Assembly: GCA_030706235.1 (NCBI GenBank)
Contig: JAUZOY010000005.1
Location: forward strand, 1 to 33,499
Source: Bacteroidota bacterium
GTDB taxonomy: Bacteria; Bacteroidota; Bacteroidia; Bacteroidales; GWE2-29-8
DNA length: 33,499 bases
Direction: 5' to 3'
The notes beneath the pieces are model-generated. The model searched no databases, had not been told where the DNA came from, and saw only the letters and a list, made by a program, of their open reading frames with translations. Shown here piece by piece: positions 1-12,300 of this stretch (position 1 is the stretch's first letter; the number at the start of each line of letters is the position of its first letter). The position numbers and the translations under genes are program-made.

Positions 1-154
1 CAATAGTCATATTGCCAACTCCGGCTCTGCAGATCATCTCTGCTGCTGCACTGCCAACTCCACCTAAACCAACAACAAGTACATGAGAATTTCTGAGTGT
101 TTCAATGTTTTCTTTTCCTATCAGAAGTTCTGTCCTCGACAACCAATTATCCAT
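1..154 (-). CDS. ThiF/MoeB/HesA-family protein, likely tRNA threonylcarbamoyladenosine dehydratase (TcdA-like), N-terminal part only (truncated by window edge)
   Basis: Reverse-complement translation from ATG at 154: MDNWLSRTELLIGKENIETLRNSHVLVVGLGGVGSAAAEMICRAGVGNMTI; the GLGGVGS nucleotide-binding motif and R-x-x-L-x-G start are typical of the TcdA/ThiF fold. Confidence 0.8.
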   Translation of the reverse strand, partial: MDNWLSRTELLIGKENIETLRNSHVLVVGLGGVGSAAAEMICRAGVGNMTI

Positions 155-182
155 TATAAAGAAATTAAATAATGATTAACCG

Positions 183-1793
<1,611 letters not shown>

Positions 1794-1812
1794 TTATTAT
1801 GCGATTTTTGTG

Positions 1813-1820
1813 CAAAAATA
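1813..1820 (-). promoter_or_regulatory. Putative Bacteroidetes -7 box (TATTTTTG) upstream of pyrG
   Basis: Minus strand reads TATTTTTG, matching TAnnTTTG, about 23 nt upstream of the pyrG start. Motif match only. Confidence 0.35.
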
Positions 1821-1826
1821 GCTATT

Positions 1827-2507
1827 TTATCGGAATTCGAAGCCGTCGTAGCAAAGTTTGTATTCCCCATTATATTTGAAAATAGACATAAAATAAATCT
1901 GTATAATAGGAACATTTATTTCTTTATTATTAAAAGCAAAAGTGAAGATATGATTATTTCCTACCTGATGTTGTAAAAAATCATCGCTGTATTTTGTATG
2001 AATGCCTTTATAATACCTTATATACCAACCGGCGTAAGCTAATCTATTAGAAGGATCCTTAAAAAAATATTCTCCAAGAGAAAGATTCTGTTTAGTAAGT
2101 TCTTCTTTAAAATTTTTGTTATATGTATATTTTACCTGATAAAAGGCATATGGATTTACACAATTATTATGTTGATGCAGATATTTAATAACATCGCTAT
2201 CATTTTCTATTTTTGCATGAAGTGTATGGTTTTCAAAAAAATAAGGATTAGAATGATTTAGCCCATATGGATCACAAAGACATCTAATATCTATAAATGG
2301 AAATAAGATATATTTCTGCATTTCGACAGAATCATTACAGGAAATTATTTTTTTAATATAATTAAATAATTCCGGTTTTTCTTTTTCAAAATTAATTGTA
2401 TCAAATTTATAGTTAAGCATTTCATTGAAACTTACAAATTGAGCTTTACAACTAAATATTAAAACATTAAAAAACAAAATAATAAATAATAAATACTTGT
2501 ATTTCAT
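1827..2507 (-). CDS. Hypothetical secreted/lipoprotein-like protein
   Basis: 226 aa ORF with hydrophobic N-terminus MKYKYLLFIILFFNVLIFSCKAQ (possible lipobox/signal peptide); no family recognised. Confidence 0.65.
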   Translation of the reverse strand: MKYKYLLFIILFFNVLIFSCKAQFVSFNEMLNYKFDTINFEKEKPELFNYIKKIISCNDSVEMQKYILFPFIDIRCLCDPYGLNHSNPYFFENHTLHAKIENDSDVIKYLHQHNNCVNPYAFYQVKYTYNKNFKEELTKQNLSLGEYFFKDPSNRLAYAGWYIRYYKGIHTKYSDDFLQHQVGNNHIFTFAFNNKEINVPIIQIYFMSIFKYNGEYKLCYDGFEFR

Positions 2508-2733
2508 ATTTTTAAAAAAATGATAAATGTTTTTTATAAAAGTTTAAATAAAAACTAAAATTTTGCTAAAGTATTATATTTTTTGATTTATTAGACAGAA
2601 TTATAAATAATTCTATGTTAGGTAATTTTACTCATTTTAGTTTTATCAATATAAAGTCAAAATTATTATTGTTCAGTAAATCAAATAAATAAATAAAAAT
2701 TAATAAATGATATTATTGTGATGGAATATTTTA

Positions 2734-2764
2734 TTGACAAATAATAATTTTTGTTGTATTTTTG
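2734..2764 (+). promoter_or_regulatory. Putative Bacteroidetes-type promoter upstream of the FGE-like gene pair
   Basis: TTGAC at 2734-2738, 18-nt spacer, TATTTTTG (TAnnTTTG) at 2757-2764; ATG of the downstream gene at 2817. Confidence 0.45.
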
Positions 2765-2816
2765 TTGCAACTTTGTATTAAATTTTAACATAATTTTAAC
2801 TTAAACAAAAAAAATC

Positions 2817-4406
2817 ATGAAAGGAAAAGTCTTCAAGTTTACAAAAAGAAATCTTATTCTCTTTGTAAGTGCGATGTTATATCTTTTAGGATTAACATCA
2901 ATGGCGAACAATCTTCAAATTGGAACACCAACAAAATCTAATGACACATTATTTTTTACAATTGCGTGGGACAATAGTTGGAGAGTATCAACAGGGCCAA
3001 GCAACTATGATGGTATATGGTTGTTTGTAAAGTATCAGGATTGCGGTGGAAACCGAATCTGGAACCACGTTAATGTAGTAGCAGCCGGAACAAAAGGAGC
3101 ACCTGCAATAGCATTAACAACTACAGTACCTGCAGATAATAAAGGAGTATTTATATACAGATCTGCAGACGGACAGGGCAATATTGCAGCTACAAATTAT
3201 TTCTTTAAAATGGCAGCAGGGGCAGTAGGTACGTATAATTACAAAGTTACCGGTATAGAAATGGTTTACATTCCACAAGGAACATTTGATTTAGGAGATG
3301 GAGTACAGGTAAATGCATTTAAAAATGGTGCTGTAGTAGCTCCATATTCTGTAAATAGTACTGCTGTTATTGCAGCAACAGCACTTGGAGCAACAGCAAA
3401 CAATGTACAACTACCAGCAGGTGCTGCCGGAGTTGGTTTTCCAAAAGGTTATGATCCTTTCTGGATTATGAAATATGAAATCAGCATTGAACAATATGTT
3501 AATTTCTTAAATTCATTAACTTATTCACAACAATCTACAAGAATTTATCCTACACTTCCAAATGCTGCATCAGGAACATTCCCGACTGGATATCCAAACT
3601 TAGCCGGTTGGACAGGAATAGCAATAAATACTCCTGGAACAAATAACATGATACCGGCAGTATTCTCATCAGATTGTACAGCTGGTAACTTTGATAACTT
3701 TAATGACTGTCAGACATCAGCAATGCCAAATTTAAGCTGGCCTGACTTAGCATCTTATCTTTGCTGGGCAGCATTAAGACCAATGACTGAACTTGAATTC
3801 GAAAAAGCTTGTCGTGGAACATTACCTATGTCTGCAAATGAATATGCATGGGGAGATAACAATTTAAATCCTGTAACAGCAGCATCGATATCTAATCAAA
3901 GTCAGACAAATATGGTTTCTAACCTTGCATCTTTGGGACTTTGTAATTATGCGTCTAATCTTACCGGACCATACAGATGCGGAATGCTTGCTAAAGCAAC
4001 TACAGTAAGAAATACAGCAGGAACAACATATTATGGAGTAGCAGACATGAGTGGAAATGTAAGAGAAATGGTTGTAGGAGTAACAAGTGGTAACTGCGTA
4101 GGAGCAGGTCCGACAACATTTATCGGAACTCTAGGTACAGGAACGCTTGACGTTGTAAATGGTGAAGCAGACGTGGCTACTATGGTATGGCCTTCATGGA
4201 CACCTGCTTATACTCCGAACACCCCTGTAGCTGCAGCATATACTGCAACTTTAGGTATCGGAACAAGAGGTGGTGGCTGGAATGATGCAGTTGCTCAGTT
4301 GAGAATCTCAGACAGAAACTATATGAATACTACAGCCGCAGGAAGCTGCTGGTTAAGAACCGGAGCAGGAACACAGACAGGTGGTCGTGGTGTAAGACAA
4401 CCTTAA
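2817..4406 (+). CDS. Secreted FGE-sulfatase/SUMF1-fold domain protein (paralogue A)
   Basis: 529 aa. Signal peptide-like N-terminus ending ..LTSMANN. N-terminal domain with FTIAWDNSWRVSTGPSNYDGIWLFVKYQDC. FGE-like landmarks: MVYIPQGTFDLGDG, MKYEISIEQYVNFLN, LRPMTELEFEKACRG, EYAWGD, YGVADMSGNVREMV, GTRGGGWND, LRISDRNYM, GGRGVR. Confidence 0.88.
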   Translation: MKGKVFKFTKRNLILFVSAMLYLLGLTSMANNLQIGTPTKSNDTLFFTIAWDNSWRVSTGPSNYDGIWLFVKYQDCGGNRIWNHVNVVAAGTKGAPAIALTTTVPADNKGVFIYRSADGQGNIAATNYFFKMAAGAVGTYNYKVTGIEMVYIPQGTFDLGDGVQVNAFKNGAVVAPYSVNSTAVIAATALGATANNVQLPAGAAGVGFPKGYDPFWIMKYEISIEQYVNFLNSLTYSQQSTRIYPTLPNAASGTFPTGYPNLAGWTGIAINTPGTNNMIPAVFSSDCTAGNFDNFNDCQTSAMPNLSWPDLASYLCWAALRPMTELEFEKACRGTLPMSANEYAWGDNNLNPVTAASISNQSQTNMVSNLASLGLCNYASNLTGPYRCGMLAKATTVRNTAGTTYYGVADMSGNVREMVVGVTSGNCVGAGPTTFIGTLGTGTLDVVNGEADVATMVWPSWTPAYTPNTPVAAAYTATLGIGTRGGGWNDAVAQLRISDRNYMNTTAAGSCWLRTGAGTQTGGRGVRQP

Positions 4407-4502
4407 AAACTATTCTTTATACTTCAAATATTCGGAAATCAACCTGAATTTTGAATTTTGAATTTTAAATTTAGAATTAATAAATAAAGAATAGGAAAAA
4501 AT

Positions 4503-6197
4503 ATGAAAGAAAGTAAAAACAGATTTATAATGAGTAGTTTTAAACTACTCATTATAAGCATTGTGATGTTCTTTGCCTTCGGAGCAAAAGCAAACAATGT
4601 ACAAATAGGGACACCAACAGTTACCAATGATGTGATAACTTTCACAGTACAATGGGATAACAGTTGGCGTGTTGCTACTGGACCCTCCAACTGGGATGCA
4701 GTCTGGCTTTTTGTAAAATGGCAGGATTGCAATAACCAGAGGAAGTGGACGCATGCAGATCTTGTAGCAGCCGGGTGTTCTGTAGTATCAGGAGCAGTAA
4801 CAATGACTTCAACAGTAACATCCGATAATAAAGGGATGTTTCTATACAGACAAGGGACAGGACAGGGTAATATACCATCAACAACAGTAAATCTAAAGCT
4901 TAATACAGCAGGGATACCCGGCTGGGTAGCAGGAGGTACGAATATGAACTTTGAAGTATTTGGTATAGAGATGGTCTACATAACCCCTGGTAGTTACGAT
5001 TTAGGCGATGCATCAGAGTATGCAGATGGATGGTGTGATGCATTTAATAATTATACAGTAACGAATGAAACTACTGCAATAGCAGCAGGTATGCTTGGAG
5101 CAAATGCAACGCATGCAGCTATACCGGCAACATTTCCAAAGGGCACTGGGCTTGGGGTAGGAGCCAATCCAATTTATTGCATGAAATATGAAATAACAGT
5201 TCAGCAATATGTTGACTTTCTGAATGAGCTTACTTATTTACAACAATCATCAAGATTAATGGTATCTCCCAATTCAGCAGCAGGTTCATGGGCATATACA
5301 AGGACAAATGCAGGTGGTTATAATTATGGTGGAATTGTAATCAGTTCCCCTGGAACAAATAACATGATACCGGCTGTGCTGGCCGCAGATTGTAATTCAG
5401 GTAATTATGATAACTTTGATGATTGTCAGACATATGCAATGAATTATTTATCATGGGCGGATCTCGGAGCATTTTTAGACTGGGCATGTCTCAGACCTAT
5501 GTCAGAACTGGAATTTGAAAAGATATGCAGAGGATCAGTACCAAGGGTAGCGGGAGAATATGCCTGGGGTGATGTAAATATAAATTATATTACGCCGGCA
5601 TCCTTAAGTAATTCAGGGCAAAGCAATGAAGTTTCATCATTATCTAGTCTTGGATTATGTAATTATGGTTATAGTACAGTTGGTTCGCTGGGCGGTCCTA
5701 TGAGGGTCGGAATGCTTGCAAAAGCGACAACTGTCAGAAATCAGGCAGGAACAACATATTATGGAGTAGCTGATATGAGTGGAAATGTAGCAGAGCAATG
5801 TGTTGGTGTTGGCGCAGGGGCAAACGGAGCAGTTGTACATAATAGTGCAACAACGTATTTTACCGGTAAGGAAGGAGATGGAAATGTTGATGCCAACGGT
5901 AATTTTGACGGAGCATTAGTTGCAGACTGGCCAACGATCGTAGCAGGAACAGATATGGGTATTGGAATTCGAGGAGGTCATTTTTATTGTAGGACTGATG
6001 CTAATTATACAACAGCAAATGGAGTAACAAGTTCTATATATGCCTTAAGGGTAAGTGACCGAATATTTATGTATAATTCAGGTGGAGGTGTAAACCCATG
6101 GTGTAATAATGGTTGGGGTGGTTATGGTACATACAGTTCAGGTCTTGACCAGAGACTATTTACAAATGGAGGAAGAGGGGTAAGAAAAGCAAATTAA
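4503..6197 (+). CDS. Secreted FGE-sulfatase/SUMF1-fold domain protein (paralogue B); true start may be the in-frame ATG at 4530
   Basis: 564 aa, clear paralogue of 2817..4406 (FTVQWDNSWRVATGPSNWDAVWLFVKWQDC; LRPMSELEFEKICRG; EYAWGD; YGVADMSGNVAEQ; LRVSDRIFM; GGRGVR). Starting at 4530 gives a compact signal peptide, MSSFKLLIISIVMFFAFGAKA. Confidence 0.88.
   Translation: MKESKNRFIMSSFKLLIISIVMFFAFGAKANNVQIGTPTVTNDVITFTVQWDNSWRVATGPSNWDAVWLFVKWQDCNNQRKWTHADLVAAGCSVVSGAVTMTSTVTSDNKGMFLYRQGTGQGNIPSTTVNLKLNTAGIPGWVAGGTNMNFEVFGIEMVYITPGSYDLGDASEYADGWCDAFNNYTVTNETTAIAAGMLGANATHAAIPATFPKGTGLGVGANPIYCMKYEITVQQYVDFLNELTYLQQSSRLMVSPNSAAGSWAYTRTNAGGYNYGGIVISSPGTNNMIPAVLAADCNSGNYDNFDDCQTYAMNYLSWADLGAFLDWACLRPMSELEFEKICRGSVPRVAGEYAWGDVNINYITPASLSNSGQSNEVSSLSSLGLCNYGYSTVGSLGGPMRVGMLAKATTVRNQAGTTYYGVADMSGNVAEQCVGVGAGANGAVVHNSATTYFTGKEGDGNVDANGNFDGALVADWPTIVAGTDMGIGIRGGHFYCRTDANYTTANGVTSSIYALRVSDRIFMYNSGGGVNPWCNNGWGGYGTYSSGLDQRLFTNGGRGVRKAN
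4526..4556. repeat. 31-bp near-perfect palindrome (15-bp arms, 1-nt centre) over the likely start codon of paralogue B
   Basis: TATAATGAGTAGTTT-T-AAACTACTCATTATA read directly; contains the candidate ATG at 4530-4532. Confidence 0.85.
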
Positions 6198-6234
6198 TCA
6201 ATTTAAGAATTGATTTAAATTTGAAATAAAAAGG

Positions 6235-6279
6235 TTTTAATAAGATTCCACCTAATTATAAGATGGAATCTTATTAAAA
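6235..6279. terminator. Strong inverted repeat between FGE-like paralogue B and the giant gene (terminator or 5'-leader hairpin)
   Basis: Perfect 16-bp arms TTTTAATAAGATTCCA / TGGAATCTTATTAAAA with a 13-nt loop; A/T-rich flanks but no long U tract. Confidence 0.6.
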
Positions 6280-6308
6280 TTAAGTAAATTAAAAAAGAAA
6301 ATAATAAT

Positions 6309-9300
6309 TTGAAGAGAATAATCTTCATATCAATATATATAATTACATTCTTATTAGTAAATAAGAGCAGTTCTTTATTTGCTCAGACATTTGGAGGAAA
6401 CTCGGGAGATATCTGGAAACAGGATGTTTCAAATGTAGCATGTACTGAACCAAATATAGCAGTAGGAGGGGATCAGAATATAACAACGGCATCAACATTA
6501 TTTTTAGTTGGATGTATTACACCAAATCTTTCTTTAGGAGGAAATAACAGTGGCTTTAAAGCATCAACTTTATTTCAAACTTCATGTGTTTTTCCAAATA
6601 TTTCATATGGTGGCAATGAAGATGGTAATGCTCAGAGGATATTGAATTTAATAACATGTCCAGGAATACCTAATATAGCTTTAGGTGGAATTACTTCATT
6701 GACAATAGAAAATAATGTATATCTTAAAATTTGTCCGACGGCATCAGATTGGGCTGCATTAGCATATGGAGGAGATAATGACGGACATGGAAAGAGCAGA
6801 AAAATAAATGTAACATGTCCTGTTCCACCAAATATTGCTATGGGAGGAACTGAAGATAATTGTTCACCAGAGAGTAATGTCGCATTAAAAGTATGTCCAT
6901 ATTTTGACTGGTCATATAATGCAATGGGTGGAAATAATGATGGACATTCAATAAGTACATTAGTATTATTTGGGTGTTCAATACCAAATTTAGCATATGG
7001 AGGAGCAGAAGACAGTACAAAATCAGAATCTATTTTATCATTAAAATCATGCAATGAGCCGAATATTGCAATTAGCGGTGATAATGGAGATGGAATATCT
7101 GAATCTGATATAAGTTTATTAACATGTACTGTAGAAAATATAGCTTCAGGAGGTTATAATAGTGGAAATTCGAAAGGGAAGACATATTTAAATCCATGTA
7201 CACCGGTAGTAACGCCACCTCAAGGTGGTATGGCAAACGGAGGTAATGATGATGGGTTATCAATATCTACGCTGGTTATGGTTGCCTGTACTACAGTTAA
7301 TTTAGCCTCAGGGGGAAACAAAGGAGGATTCATAAATTCGATATTAAATTTATTTAATTGTTCTCAACCTCCGAATTTAGCTTTGGGAGGTAATAGTGAC
7401 GGTTATATTTGCAAAATAGAAGAAGAATTGATATGTCCGGCATTTGACTCAACAGCAGTTTCAAGTGGAGGAGATGAAGACGGGTATAGTAAGGCTAGAA
7501 TAAGTAATTTGACATGTGTATTACCGTATAATGTTACAAGCGGAGGGTATCAGGATGGTACATCGACAAATATTATAAATCAAATAACCTGTACCTGGCC
7601 TAATATTGCTTATGGAGGAGATGGTTATATTACAACTACAAGTAATGTACAGTATTTAAATTGTCCGGGTTACTATGATATATCATATTGAGGAGTAGGA
7701 AGCGGGAATAATAAAAATAAAGAATACAATATAACCTGCTATGAACCAAGTATTGCATATGGAGGAGACGATGATGGAGGAAAATCATCAGATATAATAC
7801 AAGTAACATGTCCTTTATTACTTGATATATCTCATGGAGGATATGATGATAGTCTGACATGGAAGGGTAAAATAAATAATATAGTATGTATTACACCAAA
7901 TTTAGCATATGGAAATGTTTCAGATGGTTATACATCATCAGTTTTGAATTTAAAAATTTGTTCATTACCACCTAATATATCAATAGGAGGTAAAAATGAT
8001 GGGTATTCAACGAACAGTACAATGTTACTTGGAGCATGTATTGAACCACTTGCAGTTGGAGGGTATAGTGATGGGACATATCAATCAACAGTAACAATAT
8101 GTTTGAATGATAATAATATAGGATTAGGGGGAAATGGAGACGGTTGCAATACAAATGGTTTATTATTAACAGATAATGCATGTAATCAATATGTATTTGG
8201 AGGGAATAGTGATGGTTATTCGGAAATCAATCTTTTACAAAAAATTTGTATAGAGCCAACGGTAGCGTATGGAGGAAATGGTGAAGGTTCGTCTTTTGGT
8301 GTAATGGCAGTGAAAAGTTGTATTGAACCTTCAATAGCAACTGGGGGAACAGGGGATGGATATATAGTTTCCATATGCCAACAAATAACATGTGCAGAGC
8401 CATCAATAGCCTATGGAGGGGTGGAAGACGGACATAATAAAGGTAAGATAACAAATATAGTATGTTTTGAGCCGAGTATTGCATATGGTGGTGATGGAAG
8501 AGGATATTATGAATCAGTAAAAATTGTAAAAATATGTACTGAGCCGACTATAGCTTATGGAGGGGATAATGATGGTTATAGTTACAATGAATTGGATAAT
8601 AAGAATTGTAATGAACCAACAATAGCATATGGTGGTGATGGAATAGGGTATAATGAATCAGTACAAATTGTAAAAATATGTACTGAGCCAAATATAGCAT
8701 TTGGTGGAAATATAGATGGTTTTTCAACGGGAACATTAAATGTAATAATTTGTACTGAGTCTAATATAGCGTATGGCGGGATAAAGACAGGATATTCAAA
8801 AGGGAAATTGTTAAATATAACCTGCAATGAACCAATGATAGCCTATGGTGGTGATGGAGATGGATTTAATAATTCAGTAATAAGTTTGAAGAATTGTGGT
8901 GTACTGCCAAATATCGCAATAGGAGGAGATAAAGACGGATCAGGAGAAAATAATGCTGAATATTGTATAAATGCAGATAATTTGGCCGCAGGAGGAACAT
9001 CTGATGGCGGTTCAACAGGTATATTAACAGGAGTAAACTGTTTTGCGGTAGGTCTTGTAGGATTCGGAGGATATGGTGACGGTATTTCGCAATCATACCT
9101 GCAGACGTGTTATAATGAACAGGATTTAGGAAAGGGAGGTATATCTGATGGTACAGGAACTTCAATATTAAATTTGAAAGTTTGCCCGATGACAGGATTT
9201 ATGCTTGGAGGAGTAAGTGATGGATCTAATACGAGTATGTTAAATCTGACAGTATGTCTTGATCCAAGTTTAGGAATAGGAGGAAATGAAGATGGATACA

Positions 9301-12300
9301 CTAAAGGCAGATTATCAAATATTACTTGTATAGAACCAAGTATAGCAACCGGAGGAGACGCAGATGGGTATTATCAAAGTATATTGCAGTTAAATAATTG
9401 CATTACTGCTGATCCGTCAATTGGAGGCATAGGAGATGGATTAAGTAATGGAATACTATCAGCCAATGTCTGTGTAGAACCAACAATTTCATACGGAGGA
9501 ATTGAAGATGGACATTCAAAAGGTAGGTTAATTCAAAGTCCATGTTTCGAACCTAGTATAGCCTATGGAGGAAATTATGATGGAATGTCTACAGGTTTAT
9601 TAAATTTGGTAAACTGTAGTTTTTCCAATATTGCAATGGGAGGAGATGAAGACGGATATGTGAAAGGCAGGTTGTCAAATATAACATGTTTCGAACCAAG
9701 TATAGCCTATGGAGGTGATTATGAAGGAAGTTCAACAGGCATTATAAGTCAGATTGTATGTATTGAGCCTACAATAGCCTATGGAGGTAATTTTGAAGGG
9801 ACTTCAGCAGGAATATTAAATCAATTGGCTTGTATAGTTGATTCAAATATAGCAAAAGGAGGTTTTGCAGATGGAAATGCAAAGGGTAGACTTATTAATA
9901 ATGTATGTACAGAGCCGAATCTTGCTTTGGGTGGAAATTATGATGGAGGCAATGAGAACAATAGAATTGTAATAACATGTCCGGTACCACCAAATATTGC
10001 TGTGGGAGGAATAGATGCAGGTTTTGCAGAATCAGACAGGCTATATTGTATAGATGGAAATACTATAGCAAAGGGAGGTGATTATGATGGTTATTCAGAA
10101 TCAACGTTATCTCAGTTAAATTGTTTCTTGGTTTTGAATTTTGCTGTAGGAGGGAATCAGGATGGGAATAATGAAGGATATCTGAAGTATTGTTATAATG
10201 AACAGGATTTAGCAAAGGGAGGAAATTATGATGGTACGTTTAACCGGGATTTAATACTAAATCCATGTCCTGCATTACCAAATATGGCACAAGGAGGAAT
10301 CAGTGACGGAAGTTCTACAGGAATTTTGAATCAAACAATTTGTTACACAGGTCTGGGAATATCATTAGGAGGTAATTATGATGGTACTCAGACGTCTATA
10401 TTACAGCAAATTACTTGCATATTAGATAATGTATCATACGGAGGATTTGAGGATGGGCATAGTAAAGGAAGAGTAAGCAATATAATATGTATAGAGCCTA
10501 CAATAGCATTGGGCGGATTAATGGATGGAACCGGAGAAAATGATTTGATACAGAAAACATGTGTGGATTTCAGCAATACATTGGGTGGAGATGACGGAGG
10601 AAATTCTGAAGGTGATTTAAGTCAGTTAAATTGTAATCAACTTAATATATCATATGGTGGTAATAGTGACGGATATTATACAGGTAATATTAATATGATT
10701 ATATGTAGTGAACCAAATCTTGCAATTGGAGGAAATACTGACGGATATTTCAGTAGCGAAATTGATTTAAAGAATTGTAATGAACCAAATATTGCTTCAG
10801 GTGGATATAACGACGGAAATACAAAATCAAGAATATCAAACGTAGCATGCATAGAACCAAGCATTGCAACAGGTGGAGATAATGATGGCTATAGAGAAAA
10901 GATTTTGAATCAAAATGTTTGTAATGAACCAAATATGGCAATAGGTGGAAATAGTGACGGATATTATAATAGTGAGCTTGACCTTAAAAATTGTAATGAA
11001 CCAAACATATCATATGGTGGAAATTATGAAGGTACTTCGATAGGGGTATTAAATCAGAAAATTTGTATAGAACCAATCATTGCTTATGGAGGAGATGGGG
11101 ACGGATATATTGAAAATGAGCTTGATATTGCAAACTGTGAATCACTTAATCTTGCAAGCGGAGGATTCGATGATGGGAATGCAAAAGGAAGACTATCCAA
11201 TGTTGCATGTACTATTATTAATCTGGCAGTAGGAGGTTTGTATGATGGTTATAGTGAGCAATCAATAAAATTATGTTATAATGATCAGGATTTGGCTAAG
11301 GGAGGAAACGGTGATGGAATAAATCAGGGATTATTAAATCAAAAGACATGTACTTATGAAAATCTTGCATTTGGAGGTAATGAAGATGGTTATCTGGTTA
11401 GTACACTGAAAATTTGTTTTAATGAACAGGATATTGCCAAAGGAGGTAATTGGGATGGGTATTTTACCGGGGAAAAGGATCTTATTGTTTGTCCTGTTCC
11501 TGAAAATATTGCCTTAGGAGGAGATATTGACGGGTATTCAAGTAATATGTTAACATTAAAATTTTGTGCATTTGATGTGATTTATGTGGGAGGAAACAGT
11601 GATGGAAGTAATCAATTTGATATGATAAATATTGCATGTCCTGTAACTAATATAGCAATTGGAGGGGATGGAGAAGGATATAGTGAAGATATCTTGAAAT
11701 TAAAGAATTGTGTTGATACCAGTCTTGCAATTGGAGGAATAAGCGGATCAATAAAAGGGAGATTGAATCAGAGAGTTTGTATGGATCCCGAAATAGCAAA
11801 AGGAGGAATCGATGCAGGATATTCAGAAGGAGAATTGAATCTTATAGATTGTAATCTTTTAAATATTTCATTAGGTGGAGATCATGATGGATATAGCAAA
11901 GGAAAGTTATCAAATATAGTTTGTATAGAACCATCAATAGCTTTAGGAGGAGATAATGACGGATATTCAGATGGAGATTTAGGTTTAATGATTTGTACAG
12001 ATCCTGTATTGGCAATAGGGGGAAACAGTGACGGTTTTAATATTGGAGAGCTTGATCTTAATAATTGCAATGATCCTAATCTTGCTTCAGGAGGTATAAA
12101 TGACGGTCATGCAAAAGGAAAGTTAATTAATAATGTATGTATTGAACCAAGCATCGCAATGGGAGGAGATAATGACGGATATTCAGACGGAGACCTGTCA
12201 TTATTACCATGTATTGAGCCAACGATATCATATGGAGGAACTGAGGATGGTTATACAAAGGGAAGACTGATTAACAAAATATGTTTTGAACCTACAATTG

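Noticed and set aside
2817-6197. Diversity-generating retroelement with FGE/CLec-fold variable proteins
   Set aside because: The fold is a common DGR target, but no reverse transcriptase ORF and no A-biased template repeat matching the 3' ends was seen in the window. Searching the rest of the genome would be decisive.
7689-7691. Selenocysteine TGA or genome-wide TGA=Gly (code 25)
   Set aside because: The position is a repeat Gly, not a redox Cys/Sec site. Other genes show no in-frame TGA and use GGN normally, so genome-wide reassignment is unlikely from this window. Point mutation or sequencing error is simpler.
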